Shown: positions 11,766-22,693 of the stretch, piece by piece | Numbering within the stretch: position 1 is the first letter of the stretch | Layout: each line of letters starts with the position of its first letter | Origin: Pachyseris speciosa | Lineage: Eukaryota > Cnidaria > Anthozoa > Scleractinia > Pachyseridae | Reading direction: 5' to 3' | NCBI GenBank assembly: GCA_016490735.1 | Contig: JAEMWC010000031.1 | Span: forward strand, 1,027,501-1,091,500 | Length of the DNA: 64,000 bases | The notes under the pieces: model-generated | Database searches by the model: none | Told to the model about the DNA's origin: nothing | What the model saw: the letters and a program-made list of their open reading frames with translations, nothing else | Program-made: the position numbers and the translations under genes

Positions 11766-12353
11766 GCATCTTTTTTATTGGTTTATGGTCACCTCGCCAC
11801 AATGAAGACTCGCCATCAGTAAACTCGCCACCAAGGGTCATCTCGCCACCAATGATGGATTGGAAACAAATTTACTGATCTAACCATAATCGAAGAAATA
11901 TTCAACACTTTTATTTCGAAGTTATTTATTCCGCGTGAAGTACGTGCTTAGGGCAGGTCACGCAAGTAAAAATTAAAGTCACCAACCATTCAATAAATAA
12001 AGTCGAGAAACTGACATAATTTAGAAGTGTTGTGAGTAATAATCGTGTAAAAGAGCGGGTCAGTAATTCTGAATTACCGGAATTCTTGTTCGATTTCTTC
12101 GAGCCATTCGTCCCATGCTTTTCCTGTGGTAAGTTGGTCATCCCCTGGTACGAACGGTGGAGTTTTTAGGTTTCTGGTTTCTGTTACGATTCGCACAGGA
12201 CCGGCTCCACTAGTCGCTTGTTCAGTCTCAGTGGTGGACATTGTTGCTGCTGTTTATTTTGCTCAGTGATCGAGGTCGTGCACGCTGAATGTATAATTCT
12301 TCTTTGCCACTTTTGCTGGACTTCAATCTCTGTTCTTCGTCGCTTTATCCTCC
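11766..12353. other. Non-coding stretch with CTCGCCACCAA-type units
   Basis: Between 11788 and 11855 a motif close to CTCGCCACCAA recurs about four times. The rest has no supported gene; the minus frame at 11926-12141 is unremarkable. Confidence 0.35.
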
Positions 12354-12500
12354 GCTAGATTTCAGAATACCTGTTCACTTAATTTACATACCATTGAATA
12401 ACAATGGTGTCCATTGAGATATGCTTTCAGGGGGTGATGCTTTGTTCTTCAAAAGCCTCCGACAAAAGGTTTCGAAAGTGAACGGGTATTCTGAAATTGC
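12354..12500. repeat. Small TIR MITE, copy 1
   Basis: GATTTCAGAATACCTGTTCACTT at 12358-12380 is mirrored by AAAGTGAACGGGTATTCTGAAAT at 12475-12497. The interior contains CCATTGAATAACAATGG, a CCTCCGAC block and TTTACATACCATTGA. A related copy in the opposite orientation is at 23444-23544, which shares TTCAATGGTATGTAAAT and GGTATTCTGAAATC. Confidence 0.65.
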
Positions 12501-12892
12501 TCCCATCATCGCCAATGATATGTCTCAAGAAATACCGCACTGATACTGAGAACTGTAATCTTTTAATGCAAAGCTCTTTCTTCAGAACTGGACAACCAGC
12601 CTACACGTGATGGAGTGATACTGTGCGCACAGCGCATCCACTAATCCAAAACTAGGAATGGAGTGGACATTACACAGCTCAGAACGAATTCAAAATAAAT
12701 GAGCTGTATTTTTCAGATCCTGCCGTAGATTCAAAATCTTTTGACCTTGAAAATCATCGGAGGAGCACAGGAGATTCAGAGAATTGTTGGAGGAGCACAG
12801 GAGATACAGAGAGATGATTATCATTTTCACTGTGTTACGCATTGAAATGTATTACACTGCGATTTGTTACTATAGCATTCGGATGTGTCAAA
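12501..12892. other. Non-coding stretch with a short direct repeat
   Basis: A GGAGGAGCACAGGAGAT block is repeated at about 12760 and 12789. Nothing else is recognised. Confidence 0.35.
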
Positions 12893-13010
12893 ACTTTAAG
12901 TCAAATGAAGAATGATCCTCGCAGTTGTGAATGCAATTTATGCAATTGCAAAAAGAAGCCTGAAAAAAGTTCAGGACATCAACGGGGTTTGAACCCGTGT
13001 GTTTAAACTG
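12893..13010 (-). repeat. tRNA-derived SINE-like repeat, truncated copy
   Basis: GAAGAATGATCCTCGCAGTTG, GCAATTTATGCAATTGC and AAAAGAAGCCTGAAAAA match the unit at 62602-63310. Then comes GGGGTTTGAACCCGTG, a near copy of that unit's B-box/T-arm. The tRNA-like part is then lost, so only the 3' half remains, in minus orientation. Confidence 0.7.
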
Positions 13011-14469
13011 TCACGCTGATAATTTAAAAAAATCTCCTCTGTTCAAACTCAAAGTTAATTTGTCTGGTATGAACAAAAGCTTTTGATCACTGCACTATTA
13101 GGTTGATCACATTTGAATTATTGAAAAGCAAGCAACTGGAAGTCATGCGAAAGGCAGCTGCAATTTAGTGTTTTATCTGATCATGATACATGAGAATAGT
13201 GTATTGAGTTGCCATATGAGAAAGATTCAGACAGCCGTTATAGGAATCTTCGTATGTGCATAGACTCTCCATAGTTTCCTTGTAAACGTTTTTGCTTTTA
13301 TTCGGTATGTCTGCTTATTAAAAGTTTTGAATGCAAAAGGTAACAAATGATCATGGATAGGTGTGATTGATCAAGCGTCACAAGGCGAGAAGAATGATAA
13401 CCATCTCCCATGATTTTTTTTGTGCCTCTTACTGATAGTTTTTGTACAAAACTCAAACAAGTGCAGTGAAACTTTAGTATTTAATACCGAGCAGCAAACA
13501 GTATTATGTGTTTGAGTGTATATTTGTTTAAAAACAAACCAGCTGGGCCACATGAAGTGGATTTCGTAAGAGGGAATAGGAGGGACTAATTACAAAATCT
13601 CATGTCTCAGAGGGGCTGGGGGGCTTATTAGAGAGGAGGGGCTTATTACAAAAACCGACTTCCAAACAGGGGCTTATTCGAGAGGAGGATTAATAGAGAT
13701 TGGGGAGGGGGCTTAATAACTTTGTTGTCGTTCTGAGCTGCTGCACTTCGAGAAAATGATTTTGAACAAACTTCGAACTAACATAATGTATGTTGCGTTG
13801 TCATTATGCAAATGAGTGGAAGTTTTGTTTCATGGTATGCAAATATTTGGGGGCTGCTAGCGGCTAATCCAGACAAACAGATCGTGGTTTCACCATCCTT
13901 TAATGAAGTGATCTGTAGCCATTTTAAAATATTAACATTTTATGTGCAATTGCTTGTTTATTTTCTTCAAAATTCCAGTGATTTTCTGTTCATTAGTATT
14001 TGTCCAGGTATATTTATGTATTTCTGACTGGTTATTAACCTGTAGCTGTTCACAGCTTTTGTTTTGTCGTTTAGCCATCCACCTATGATCTTCTATGCAT
14101 GTATTAAAAAGCCGATAGATCTCTGTGTAGCAACCATGCATGACTGTCCTTAATCCTGTTCATGGTATGTAGTTCAAGATTTCCTGCCAAAACTTGTTTC
14201 AGTTATGATGTTCTTCGGTGAGATTTTAATGTGACATATCCAAAACACAAAGAAAATAAAAGCCTATTCAAAGCCTCTCATTAATATATCTATGAAAAAA
14301 TGAATATTTAAAATAATTTGTACGGGCAACTTTAGGCCTAATTTTATACTCATGCTTATTTCTAGTTCGAGTTATTCCAATAATATCAAAATAATGATGG
14401 CAATTGATATCACAGTAACAAAATATAATCTTATACATTTGAACTAGGCTAAGATATTTCCTTCTCAGT
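13011..14469. other. Non-coding stretch with a GGGGCTTATT minisatellite
   Basis: Between about 13600 and 13725 a GGGGCTTATTA/GAGAGGAGG motif recurs irregularly at least four times. The remainder has only short frames with no recognisable content. Confidence 0.4.
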
Positions 14470-15530
14470 TGTAAAGAGTCCCATTTTAACTCTTAGAAGT
14501 CTTTCAGGATATTCTTTGTCGGGGACTACATATTAGTCGGGACGCTCTTCTCTGAATTGCTTCGATTGCCTTGATATGCTTCACCAGATAAGGGTTCCAG
14601 ACTGGGAAGGCGTACTCGAGGATAGGTATCACTAGCGCCTTGAAAGCTGTCTTGATACCAGTCTTGTTTGAATAACCAAATGTCCTTTTAATCAAGCCCA
14701 ACACCTTGTTAGCTTTAGCACAAATTGAGTTAATGTGATAATCCCATGATAAAGGCGACTCCAACCAAAGTCCCAGGTGTTTGTGGTGGTCCACTTCCGG
14801 TAGTAAGATGTTATTCAACAAAATAATATTGACATCTTATTGGATCTTTCTTCCGTGTAATGTGTAGGACTTCACACTTCTCGGTCTTAAGAGTAACGAG
14901 CCAACTGTGTGCAATTATATCTATATGAGGTAGCACAAGAAATGTGAAATGAAATGAAATGAAATGAACTCTTGCACCATTCAGAGGCAGATGTCAAATC
15001 CTCTTGAAGTAGATTGCAATCCGATCTATTTTCTATGTGGCAATGAAGGACAGTATCGTCAGCAAACAAATCTGAGTTGCAGGTTACTGAGTGGGGAAGA
15101 TCGTTGATGTATACAAGGAACAGCAAAGGCCCAAGTATACTGCCTTGGGGCACGCCAGATGTAACACTTAACCAGTCGGATGCTTGACCCACAATCACTA
15201 CACGCTGTTTCCTTAACGTGAGAAAATCCCTTAACCAATTTAAAATCTGGCCTTTGATACCATGTAGCATTCCAATTTGTAGAGGAGATGGGCATGGGAG
15301 ACTTTATCGAAAGCCTTGGCAAAGTCTAATTGCAGTAGCTGGGTAACACAAGATCTTGATGGTCTAAATCCATGCTGATTGTTGTTAAGCAGTTGGAAGT
15401 CAGTCAGATACTTCATAATGTGCTTGTGGATCAAGCGCTCTAACGTTTTCACAACGACGCTAGTCAATGACGTTGGACGGTAGTTATCTGCCAAGTTATT
15501 TTTGCCAGATTTGAATATTGGCACAATGAT
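14470..15530 (-). pseudogene. Non-LTR reverse transcriptase fragment
   Basis: Minus-strand frames give consecutive RT motifs. 15524-15240 reads NYRPTSLTSVVVKTLERLI, HGFRPSRSCVTQLL and LDFAKAFDKVSH. 15270-14887 reads GVPQGSILGPLLFLVYINDLP followed by LFADDTVLHC, a FADD active site. 14821-14504 reads HKHLGLWLESPLSWDYHI and LEYAFPVWNPYL, then AIQRRASRLI. Motif order matches jockey/CR1-type LINEs. Frameshifts separate the pieces. A (TGAAA)n run at about 14943-14968 sits in what should be coding sequence. Endonuclease and 3' tail are not visible. Confidence 0.75.
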
Positions 15531-15725
15531 TTATTTCATATATCATTCACACTCATTTCTTTCACGGGAAGATAGTACCAGTATCGTTAGATCACGGGTT
15601 CAATTTTTTCCAGGCTTCTTTTTGCAATTGCATAAATTGCTATCACAACTGCGAGGATCATTTTTCATTTGATTTCATTTCCACAGTTCATATAATTATG
15701 ATGTATTTCATATATCATTCACAAA
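15531..15725 (+). repeat. tRNA-derived SINE-like repeat with tRNA part deleted
   Basis: ATTTCATATATCATTCACAC, CTCATTTCTTTCACGGGAA, GATCACGGGTTC, CAGGCTTCTTTTTGCAATTG and ACTGCGAGGATCATT occur in the same order as in the plus copy at 63013-63310. The central tRNA-like body is missing, and the spacing is short. It directly follows the LINE fragment, so it may mark an insertion or rearrangement point. Confidence 0.7.
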
Positions 15726-16820
15726 ATTTAGAGTGCTAGCAAATGAAAGCGAAAATGTTTTCAAAGCAACCATGAAGAGTCTATGAGCATAGGAGGATTC
15801 CTATAACAGCTGTCTGGATCTTTCTCACATGCCATCTCAATGCTTGGGAATATGCCATTCCATGCTATTCTTATCAGATAAAACTCTAAATTGTGATCGC
15901 GTTTCACATCACTCCATACCTGCCTTTCGATAGTAACTTAACAAAATGGTGATCGACAGCTTTTTGAATATCAGAGAAATAAAACTCTTTAGTTCAAACG
16001 GATGAGAGTCTGTTTTTTGAAACCGATGACTTCACTGTACCTGACTTTTGACTGCACAAAACTGGATAAAATTGTCAAAACAACATATTTTTCGCTAGTA
16101 GAAAACTTCAACCATTCAAACGGTTTCAAACACTACATTTCTTTAGGCGTTTGAATGGGTGAATGTATACAGTAAACAGATGAATATACAGGGTGCGGCA
16201 AAAATTTCATGATTCCCTTGTCTTTCGGACAACCATCAGGGACAGCTTGGTTGTCCGAAGCCCAAAAGTGCTTGTCCAAAACGTTTTAAACAATAACAAA
16301 GATGATACCTCGGTTTCATCCTTCTTAGAATTAGAGATGCTTGTGTTCTTAAGAGAAATGTGCTTGTCCCTCGGCAAGTCATGCCAAAGATTTACTTGTC
16401 CAAATCAAATTTCTACTTGTCCCAGACAATCGGACAGAGGTTTTGTCGCACCTTGATTAACTAAATGGATAAATATTTTAACTGAACAGATAGAGCTTGC
16501 CATTTGAATGGCTTGTGATGAATTTCAAACAGTAAAATGAACGTCTCGAATGCTTTAAACAAACAGCTTAGGCCATTTGAATGGCTAAGCGTTAGTGTAT
16601 GTTTTCCCGTGGAAGGTCACAATTAAAATCAAAGAAATCCATTTTCCACCTGTAACAGAATATAGTTGAATATGCTAAAGAAACTTTCCTGTTAGAGCCC
16701 TGGTCAAAGTGATGAAATATACATTGACGAGAAACAATTTCCCTTTTAATAACAAAAGTGCTAAATTAATGATCTTTGCTCTCTTTTACTTTTTTGCACT
16801 TCACATGTATTTATTTATAG
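15726..16820. other. Non-coding stretch, possible intron of the 16.8-kb gene
   Basis: No supported coding unit. A block at 16193-16456 with repeated CTTGTCC motifs resembles one near 6240-6400. The region ends in the acceptor-like TTTATTTATAG directly before the exon at 16821. Confidence 0.4.
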
Positions 16821-17167
16821 GTGCTTACAATAAAGTCCACTGTTCTCTGCGACTTGGCCCTGTGTTCCAGTCAGCAAGTAAACAGCTATGCACAAAACAT
16901 GAAGCTGGTGATGTGCAAAGCAATGTTTTGTCAGGACTCAAAGCTACTGAAATGCTCTTCGGACCAACTGTTGTGTGGATTAGAGGTGCTATAAGTCACA
17001 GCCAGGTCTGTCCATTATGGTTGCACCCATTGAAAGCATACATGTGTATTGGACTGGACTGCAGACTGCCAGATGGTTCAACAAACTGTGCTTTATGCTC
17101 CAAAGAGTTTCTTTCTGGGTGGTTCCAAGAACTCTTGCTCTCATTGGCAAAAGAGAACAAAAGTCTG
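16821..17167 (+). CDS. Candidate exon of an unrecognised host gene
   Basis: The frame runs open from an acceptor-like TTATTTATAG to a donor-like GTATGT at 17168. It reads GAYNKVHCSLRLGPVFQ through MLFGPTVVWIRGAISHSQVC and LDCRLPDGSTNC to SLAKENKSL. Composition looks globular and is unlike the retroelement proteins nearby. It ends in phase 0, and the next candidate exon starts in phase 0 after an 88-bp intron. Opposite-strand and other-frame readings of the same DNA also stay open, which weakens the case slightly. I do not recognise the protein. A resemblance to Fanconi core-complex proteins crossed my mind but is too weak to claim. Confidence 0.5.
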
Positions 17168-17255
17168 GTATGTGCACTGTATATTTCATTGATTGCTACT
17201 GACCAGTATTTTACATAATGGGAGAGTGAATGCATATACAATACCTATCCTGCAG

Positions 17256-17550
17256 GTGGTTGATTTCTTGGACTGTGAGAGTGGCCTTCCCCTGAGTGGA
17301 ATCCTCCAGCCCTTAACCTCTGTCTGTGGAGTCATTAGTGTCGTCTCCTCCGATTTTCTTGTGACATTTGACAAGTTACTTCTTTGGAATGACAAGATGG
17401 CCATGCTTGACAGGAGAAACACAAGAAGTGTGGAAACTTTTGGGTGTTCAGAAAGTGAACTCGGATGCAGACCTGTGTTTAAACCAGCTGAACAACCAGT
17501 ATACCCTGAAGTCCTTATCAGACTTATAGGATCATACAAAAATCTGCAAG
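17256..17550 (+). CDS. Candidate second exon of the same host gene
   Basis: It is preceded by TATCCTGCAG and followed by G|GTAAAT. The frame reads VVDFLDCESGLPLSGILQ, then SVCGVISVVSSDFLVTFDKLLLWNDKMAML and EVLIRLIGSYKNLQ. It begins in phase 0, matching the previous exon, and ends one base into a codon. The exon at 41258 supplies the two missing bases. The hydrophobic, helix-like texture suggests a folded intracellular protein; the function is unknown. An intact LINE starts 330 bp downstream in the same orientation, inside what would be the next intron. Confidence 0.5.
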
Positions 17551-17883
17551 GTAAATGGAGAACACTTCTTGTAATACTGTTATAACATCTGAATACAGTA
17601 AGTTTTCAAATACAAAATTGTGATAACAGTGAACATTGAATTACATGTACATGTACCAGTGGTAATGGCATAAATTATACTGGGTTTGGTTTTGAGGGTG
17701 GAAATTATACAACAAACGATGACATTGCGTAAGTGATAATTATATAGTGTAGTTAAGAGATAATTTAAGTATTTGTTGTATATTATAAATTTTATTTTTT
17801 TGTAATTCATTGGCCAGTTTAATTAATCACACATTCAACATTCAACTACGTTCAAAACATCCACAGCGCTAATAAGTTAAATA
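17551..17883. other. Intron start and 5' flank/UTR of the LINE
   Basis: No coding signal. The LINE 5' UTR must lie here, but its exact left border cannot be set because these elements usually leave no clear target duplication. Confidence 0.35.
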
Positions 17884-20800
17884 ATGTATGCGCCCAAGAT
17901 GGCTGCAACGTGTTACTTTGTTCTGATGATATTAGGATTTTTTATTTGTTTTCCTACAATCTTTCGATCATCATTTATCAATTTTTCGGTTTATGAAAGA
18001 CCCTTTACTTTATTGCTGAAATGCCATGGTCCTCCTCGCGTAGTTAGATCAGTGGATGGAAGAAACAAACTTACGCGCTCGATTTCTACTTGGTGCAAAC
18101 GTGGTCACTTGACGCTTGGTCTGCCTACAAAATTTGATCTTACTATCTACATGGACATCGAATCTAATCCTGGTCCTACATCCTCTCGGATGGTGGGGAT
18201 ACACAGAGAACAAAACGCTTATTTGGGATATGAGTTCTCTGCGTCTTCGACTGCAACGAAACCGATGAACTGGCTTAATCACAATTCACAACACTCTTCT
18301 CCATTAGTGCCTTTTGTTCGTCGTACTCAGAGCTTCTGCTACTATTGGAATCTTCCAGGTATCTTATTTCCTTGGGGCAAAAATCGCCAAAGAAAGCTTA
18401 GAGGTTGCAGAGCGGGAAAATTGGTTCAAGAAAAGCGGCGGCGCTCGAATAATATTCGAGTTTTGGTTTCTCCCCAAGGCTGTCGATTAAATTCTTCACG
18501 ATTTACATGCACTATGAAGACTCCCGTTGGACCGAATCCAAGAAATTTAATTGAAATTATTCCTAGCCCGATTAAAACATACACACCAAGGGCTCGCTGT
18601 GTGAATTTTTGCTTGCTAAATGCTCGTTCAATTAACAACAAGACTACCATCATCAAAGACTTTGTTGTCGAAAATAATATTGATCTTCTTGGTGTTACGG
18701 AAACATGGCTTCAATCAGATGCTGACAATGAATTAATTATTCGTGATTTATGTCCTTCGGGTTATTCATTTCATCATGTTCCTAGGCCTGGTTCTACTCG
18801 TGGAGGTGGAGTTGGCTTGTTATTTCGATCATCTTTTAACTTAAAGTTGCAGCCGCTCAAGAAGTTTATGTCTTTTGAATATATGGATTTGTTATTGTCA
18901 AGTACAGTCAATTTAAAAATCAGAGTTATCATTGTTTATCGCCCACCTCCTTCGACCTTGAATGGTTTAACACCCTCATTGTTCCTAGATGAGTTTTCTA
19001 CGTTCCTGGAACAATACACCACTGATCCTGGTGGATTATTATTAGTTGGTGATTTTAACATACATGTTGACACCTGTGCTTCCCAACACTCAACTGAATT
19101 TCTCCAATTGTTGGATGCTTTCAATCTTACTCAATATACACATGGCTCAACGCATAAAGAAGGACACACCTTGGATCTTGTGATTACACGATCTGATGAT
19201 AACATTGTCTCGAATTTAACAATTGGTTCTCCTTTTGTCATCTCTGATCATGCTGCTGTTCACTTCCAGCTATCGCTCAATAAGCCGCCGCTCGACAAAA
19301 AGATTATTTCATTCAGAAAGCTTCGATCTATTGACTTTGATGATTTTTGTGTTGATGTTATGAATTCAAGCCTTCCTGATCTTTTTGCCTCGTCATCTTC
19401 ATCCTTGGATTATTTGATTGATCAATATAATAAAGTCCTCGCTTCCATACTTGAGGCTCATGCTCCACTGCAAACCAAGACAGTTACTCTGCGTCCGGCT
19501 GCACCTTGGTATTCTGAGGAGATAAATAATTTAAAGAGATCCCGTAGAAAACTTGAACGACGCTGGCGAATGACCAAACTTCCTTCTGATCGTAAGTTGT
19601 TTGTTGAGGGATGTAATGCTGTCAACAACTTAATTCGTGACTCCAAGAAGAATTATTTCACATCATTAATTAATGAGAATCAGTCAAATTATCAAAAGCT
19701 TTTTAAGATAATTGATAAACTACTACAAAGGAAAACAGATATTCAATATCCCCCCTGCAAATCGCCCACTGATCTTGCTAACAAGTTTATTGAGTACTTC
19801 ACTACAAAGATAGATAGAATACAGAGTCATATAATGACTGCTGCTCACTCTCATCGGGATACAGTTCCTGTTGTTGACAATGCCTGTCCATATTCTTTTG
19901 ATAATTTCAAAACGGTAACAGCGGACGAAGTTCATACGTGTATCGTTAAGCTGGCTGCTAAGTCATGTGCTCTGGATCCTCTTCCTGGTTATGTTACAAG
20001 AAATGCACTTGGTGTTCTGTTGCATTTCATTTCCAAAATAATAAACATCTCACTGGAATCTGGTCAGATGCCTTCGCAACTCAAGGTTGCCATGTTACGC
20101 CCACTCCTTAAGAAACCTTCTTTGGATCATACACAGTTCTCCAATTATCGCCCGGTGTCTAATCTTTCATTTATCAGCAAAGCAATTGAAAAATTGGTAG
20201 CTAATCAACTTATCTCTTACATTAATGAATATGGGTTAAATGAGACATTTCAGTCAGCGTACAAGCAATATCACAGTACCGAAACTGCACTCATCCGTGT
20301 GCACAATGATATCCTTTCTGCCATTGATAATCGTCGAACTGTAATTTTACTCCTGTTAGACCTTTCTGCTGCCTTCGATACAGTCGATCATGCCATTCTC
20401 CTTTCTCGTTTGCGTGTACGATTTGGGATAGCTGGAAAGCCTCTATTATGGTTGCAATCTTATTTATCGAATCGCATGCAATATGTCTCCGTCGAGGGTG
20501 GTACCTCTACGAAACATGACCTTGAATGTGGAGTGCCACAAGGTTCTGTCTTGGGACCCATTTTGTATTTGCTTTATACTTCGCCGCTTTCAGACATCGT
20601 AAAGAAATTTAACTTGAGCTATCACTTTTATGCTGACGACTCACAGCTATACTTGTCTTTTCAACCAACTGTACTGGGTGATAGGGATCTAGCGGTGTCT
20701 AACATCGAGAGCTGTGTGAATGAAATTAATCATTGGATGATGGTTAATCGCCTTAAATTAAATAAAGACAAGACTGAATTATTGGTGATCTCCGCTAAAC

Positions 20801-21483
20801 ATCTTCCAAGACCACTCCTTCACGAAATTTCAGTTGCTGGTGAAACTATTAACTCCGTGCAAAAGGCGAGAAATATCGGCACTATCTTCGATAGCCATTT
20901 TTGCTTTAATGATCATGTTACTAACATTTGCAAATCTTCGTTTTATCATCTGCGAAATATCAGCTATATCAGGGAGTTTCTTTCAGCGACTACTACTGAA
21001 TTGCTGGTTCATATGTTTGTAACTTCGAAGTTGGATTACTGTAATTCTCTTTTGTATGGCCTACCAGCCTACACTATAAAAAAGTTACAACACGTCCAGA
21101 ATGCCGCGGCGCGCCTTGTCACACTTACAACAAAGCATGATCACATTACGCCTGTTCTTTTTAATCTTCACTGGCTTCCTGTTGAACAACGTATTATTTT
21201 TAAGATTTTACTTATAACCTACAAGGCACTTAATAACTTGGCACCGTCGTACATTTGTGATTTGATTACATCTTACACTCCATCGCGTCAACTACGCTCA
21301 TCATCGAAGCACCTTCTGGTTTCTCCATCCTATAACTTGAAAACATATGGCGCAAGATCTTTCTCTGTAGCAGCACCATCATTATGGAATGCTTTGCCAT
21401 GTGAAATTAGAAATGCTTTGTCTGTGTCTGTTTTTAAAAGTAGATTGAAAACGTTTCTTTTTAGGAAAGCTTTTTATAATTAA
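17884..21483 (+). CDS. CR1/L2-like LINE polyprotein: 2A-like leader, APE endonuclease, reverse transcriptase
   Basis: A single uninterrupted frame of 1199 residues. Residues 9-28 form a hydrophobic segment (CYFVLMILGFFICFPTIF). Residues 91-98 are DIESNPGP, the D-V/I-E-x-N-P-G-P signature of 2A-like ribosome-skipping peptides. The APE-type endonuclease follows: LNARS near 246, TETW near 272, GDFN at 389-392, and SDH at 454-456. RT motifs are NYRPVSNLSFISKAIEKL near 754, LDLSAAFDTVDH from 825, GVPQGSVLGP at 883-892 and the YADD active site at 916-919. The C-terminus has the usual LHWLPVEQRI and APSLWNALP blocks. It would nick target DNA and prime reverse transcription there. No stop, frameshift or lost catalytic residue is visible, so it may be active. 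Annealing, RNase H and gag-like CCHC domains are not seen. Confidence 0.9.
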   Translation: MYAPKMAATCYFVLMILGFFICFPTIFRSSFINFSVYERPFTLLLKCHGPPRVVRSVDGRNKLTRSISTWCKRGHLTLGLPTKFDLTIYMDIESNPGPTSSRMVGIHREQNAYLGYEFSASSTATKPMNWLNHNSQHSSPLVPFVRRTQSFCYYWNLPGILFPWGKNRQRKLRGCRAGKLVQEKRRRSNNIRVLVSPQGCRLNSSRFTCTMKTPVGPNPRNLIEIIPSPIKTYTPRARCVNFCLLNARSINNKTTIIKDFVVENNIDLLGVTETWLQSDADNELIIRDLCPSGYSFHHVPRPGSTRGGGVGLLFRSSFNLKLQPLKKFMSFEYMDLLLSSTVNLKIRVIIVYRPPPSTLNGLTPSLFLDEFSTFLEQYTTDPGGLLLVGDFNIHVDTCASQHSTEFLQLLDAFNLTQYTHGSTHKEGHTLDLVITRSDDNIVSNLTIGSPFVISDHAAVHFQLSLNKPPLDKKIISFRKLRSIDFDDFCVDVMNSSLPDLFASSSSSLDYLIDQYNKVLASILEAHAPLQTKTVTLRPAAPWYSEEINNLKRSRRKLERRWRMTKLPSDRKLFVEGCNAVNNLIRDSKKNYFTSLINENQSNYQKLFKIIDKLLQRKTDIQYPPCKSPTDLANKFIEYFTTKIDRIQSHIMTAAHSHRDTVPVVDNACPYSFDNFKTVTADEVHTCIVKLAAKSCALDPLPGYVTRNALGVLLHFISKIINISLESGQMPSQLKVAMLRPLLKKPSLDHTQFSNYRPVSNLSFISKAIEKLVANQLISYINEYGLNETFQSAYKQYHSTETALIRVHNDILSAIDNRRTVILLLLDLSAAFDTVDHAILLSRLRVRFGIAGKPLLWLQSYLSNRMQYVSVEGGTSTKHDLECGVPQGSVLGPILYLLYTSPLSDIVKKFNLSYHFYADDSQLYLSFQPTVLGDRDLAVSNIESCVNEINHWMMVNRLKLNKDKTELLVISAKHLPRPLLHEISVAGETINSVQKARNIGTIFDSHFCFNDHVTNICKSSFYHLRNISYIREFLSATTTELLVHMFVTSKLDYCNSLLYGLPAYTIKKLQHVQNAAARLVTLTTKHDHITPVLFNLHWLPVEQRIIFKILLITYKALNNLAPSYICDLITSYTPSRQLRSSSKHLLVSPSYNLKTYGARSFSVAAPSLWNALPCEIRNALSVSVFKSRLKTFLFRKAFYN
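18154..18177 (+). other. 2A-like ribosome-skipping motif in the LINE ORF
   Basis: Codons 91-98 of the LINE frame encode DIESNPGP, preceded by KFDLTIYM. Known 2A peptides skip the Gly-Pro bond, so the predicted products are a 97-residue leader with a hydrophobic segment and a ~1100-residue endonuclease-RT protein starting with Pro. 2A-like sequences are documented near the N-terminus of other non-LTR retrotransposons, in trypanosomes and in invertebrates. Activity here is inferred from the motif alone. Confidence 0.8.
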
Positions 21484-21582
21484 TTTTAGCTGTTTTAAGT
21501 GTTAATTTTAAAGTTTTGTAAGGCGCCTTTGAACAGTAGGATACTGGCGCGGTATAAATCTTTTATTATTATTATTATTAAA
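21484..21582 (+). mobile_element. 3' UTR and (ATT)n tail of the intact LINE
   Basis: A short UTR with AAGGCGCCTTTGAACAGTAG and a GGCGCGGTATAAAT segment runs into TTATTATTATTATTA. This is the hairpin-plus-microsatellite type of end used by CR1/L2 elements for RT recognition. Confidence 0.8.
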
Positions 21583-22693
21583 CTTACAAGACAACGCACT
21601 AAGTAAGTATATACAAATGTTTGCCATACATGTTACATTGCCAAGTTAGTTAATTCCTGCCAGGAGGATTATTCTATGAATGGAATGCCATGAATAGAGT
21701 AGGAATGGGTATACAGCTGTAGGTTTAAATAAATCATCAAGACACACCCTCCCTGTCAATGATTACTTCGTGCTCAGAGTCAGGAAGATGCTTTTTAGCT
21801 CATGGATGATGTAGTCATGCCATTCCTAGGCACCTGGATGGCACTCACTCACTCACTCGATTCTTATTAATTTATTTATTAAACTTGGATGAAACATTTC
21901 TTCTGTCCCTCCCATGGTAAGTATCGCATTTGCTCCCTCAGTTCTCTTTGCTCAAGGTTTGTCAGATTCAGTAGGTAGTAGAAATCATAGATTCTTGCTC
22001 AACTGTTTATGTTTCATGAAGTGAATATGAATGGCGTCGATCGGAGCATGTGAAGGTTGTAACGCGGATGATTGTTCATTTGATCCTCAAATGTACCTTT
22101 GTGAAGTTGGAAAGTGAAAAGCTAACACTAAAGAAGCACACAAGCTGCGAAAACTGAAGATTGAAATCAATGAAAATTGCATGCTAATATCTTAAAAGCG
22201 ATGATAGAAATCGGCAATGACCTTTCTTTTAATATTATTACCTAGCGATGATTTTTCTTGTCACCCGAAGGAAGAATGCAGCAGGGAGGAATGAATGTCT
22301 TAATAAGCAAAACAAGTTATTTTGATGCCACTAGCACTGAAGGGCCAAGGCACAGTTGAAGTTCAACACGAGAACAGAGAGAAAACAACGCGATGAGCAT
22401 AATTATGTTTATATATGGCCACCGAGTGTTAGGAACTAATTAAAAATTTCCTGCGGTCGTAAGCAATGAAATAATTATGACATTTTCTATCCTCAGGCAC
22501 TTTAGACAAGGACCAAAAGCAATTAATTCGTTTGAGCAAAGGATTGGAACATTCAGCAATTAATTAAATCCTCTGTCGCATGATGATTCCTGTGTACATG
22601 TTGTTACATATCAATAGTTAAAACTGTTTTACACAACATACACTGAACATACAACATTGCAATCGCTACAGCAGAGCTTTTCTATAAACCCCC
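21583..22693. other. Intronic or intergenic stretch, nothing recognised
   Basis: No open frame of note. A short (CACT)n run lies near 21843-21858. Confidence 0.4.

Noticed and set aside
16821..17550. Assigning the host exons to a Fanconi core-complex protein
   Set aside because: Only scattered short resemblances from memory; not enough to name the gene.
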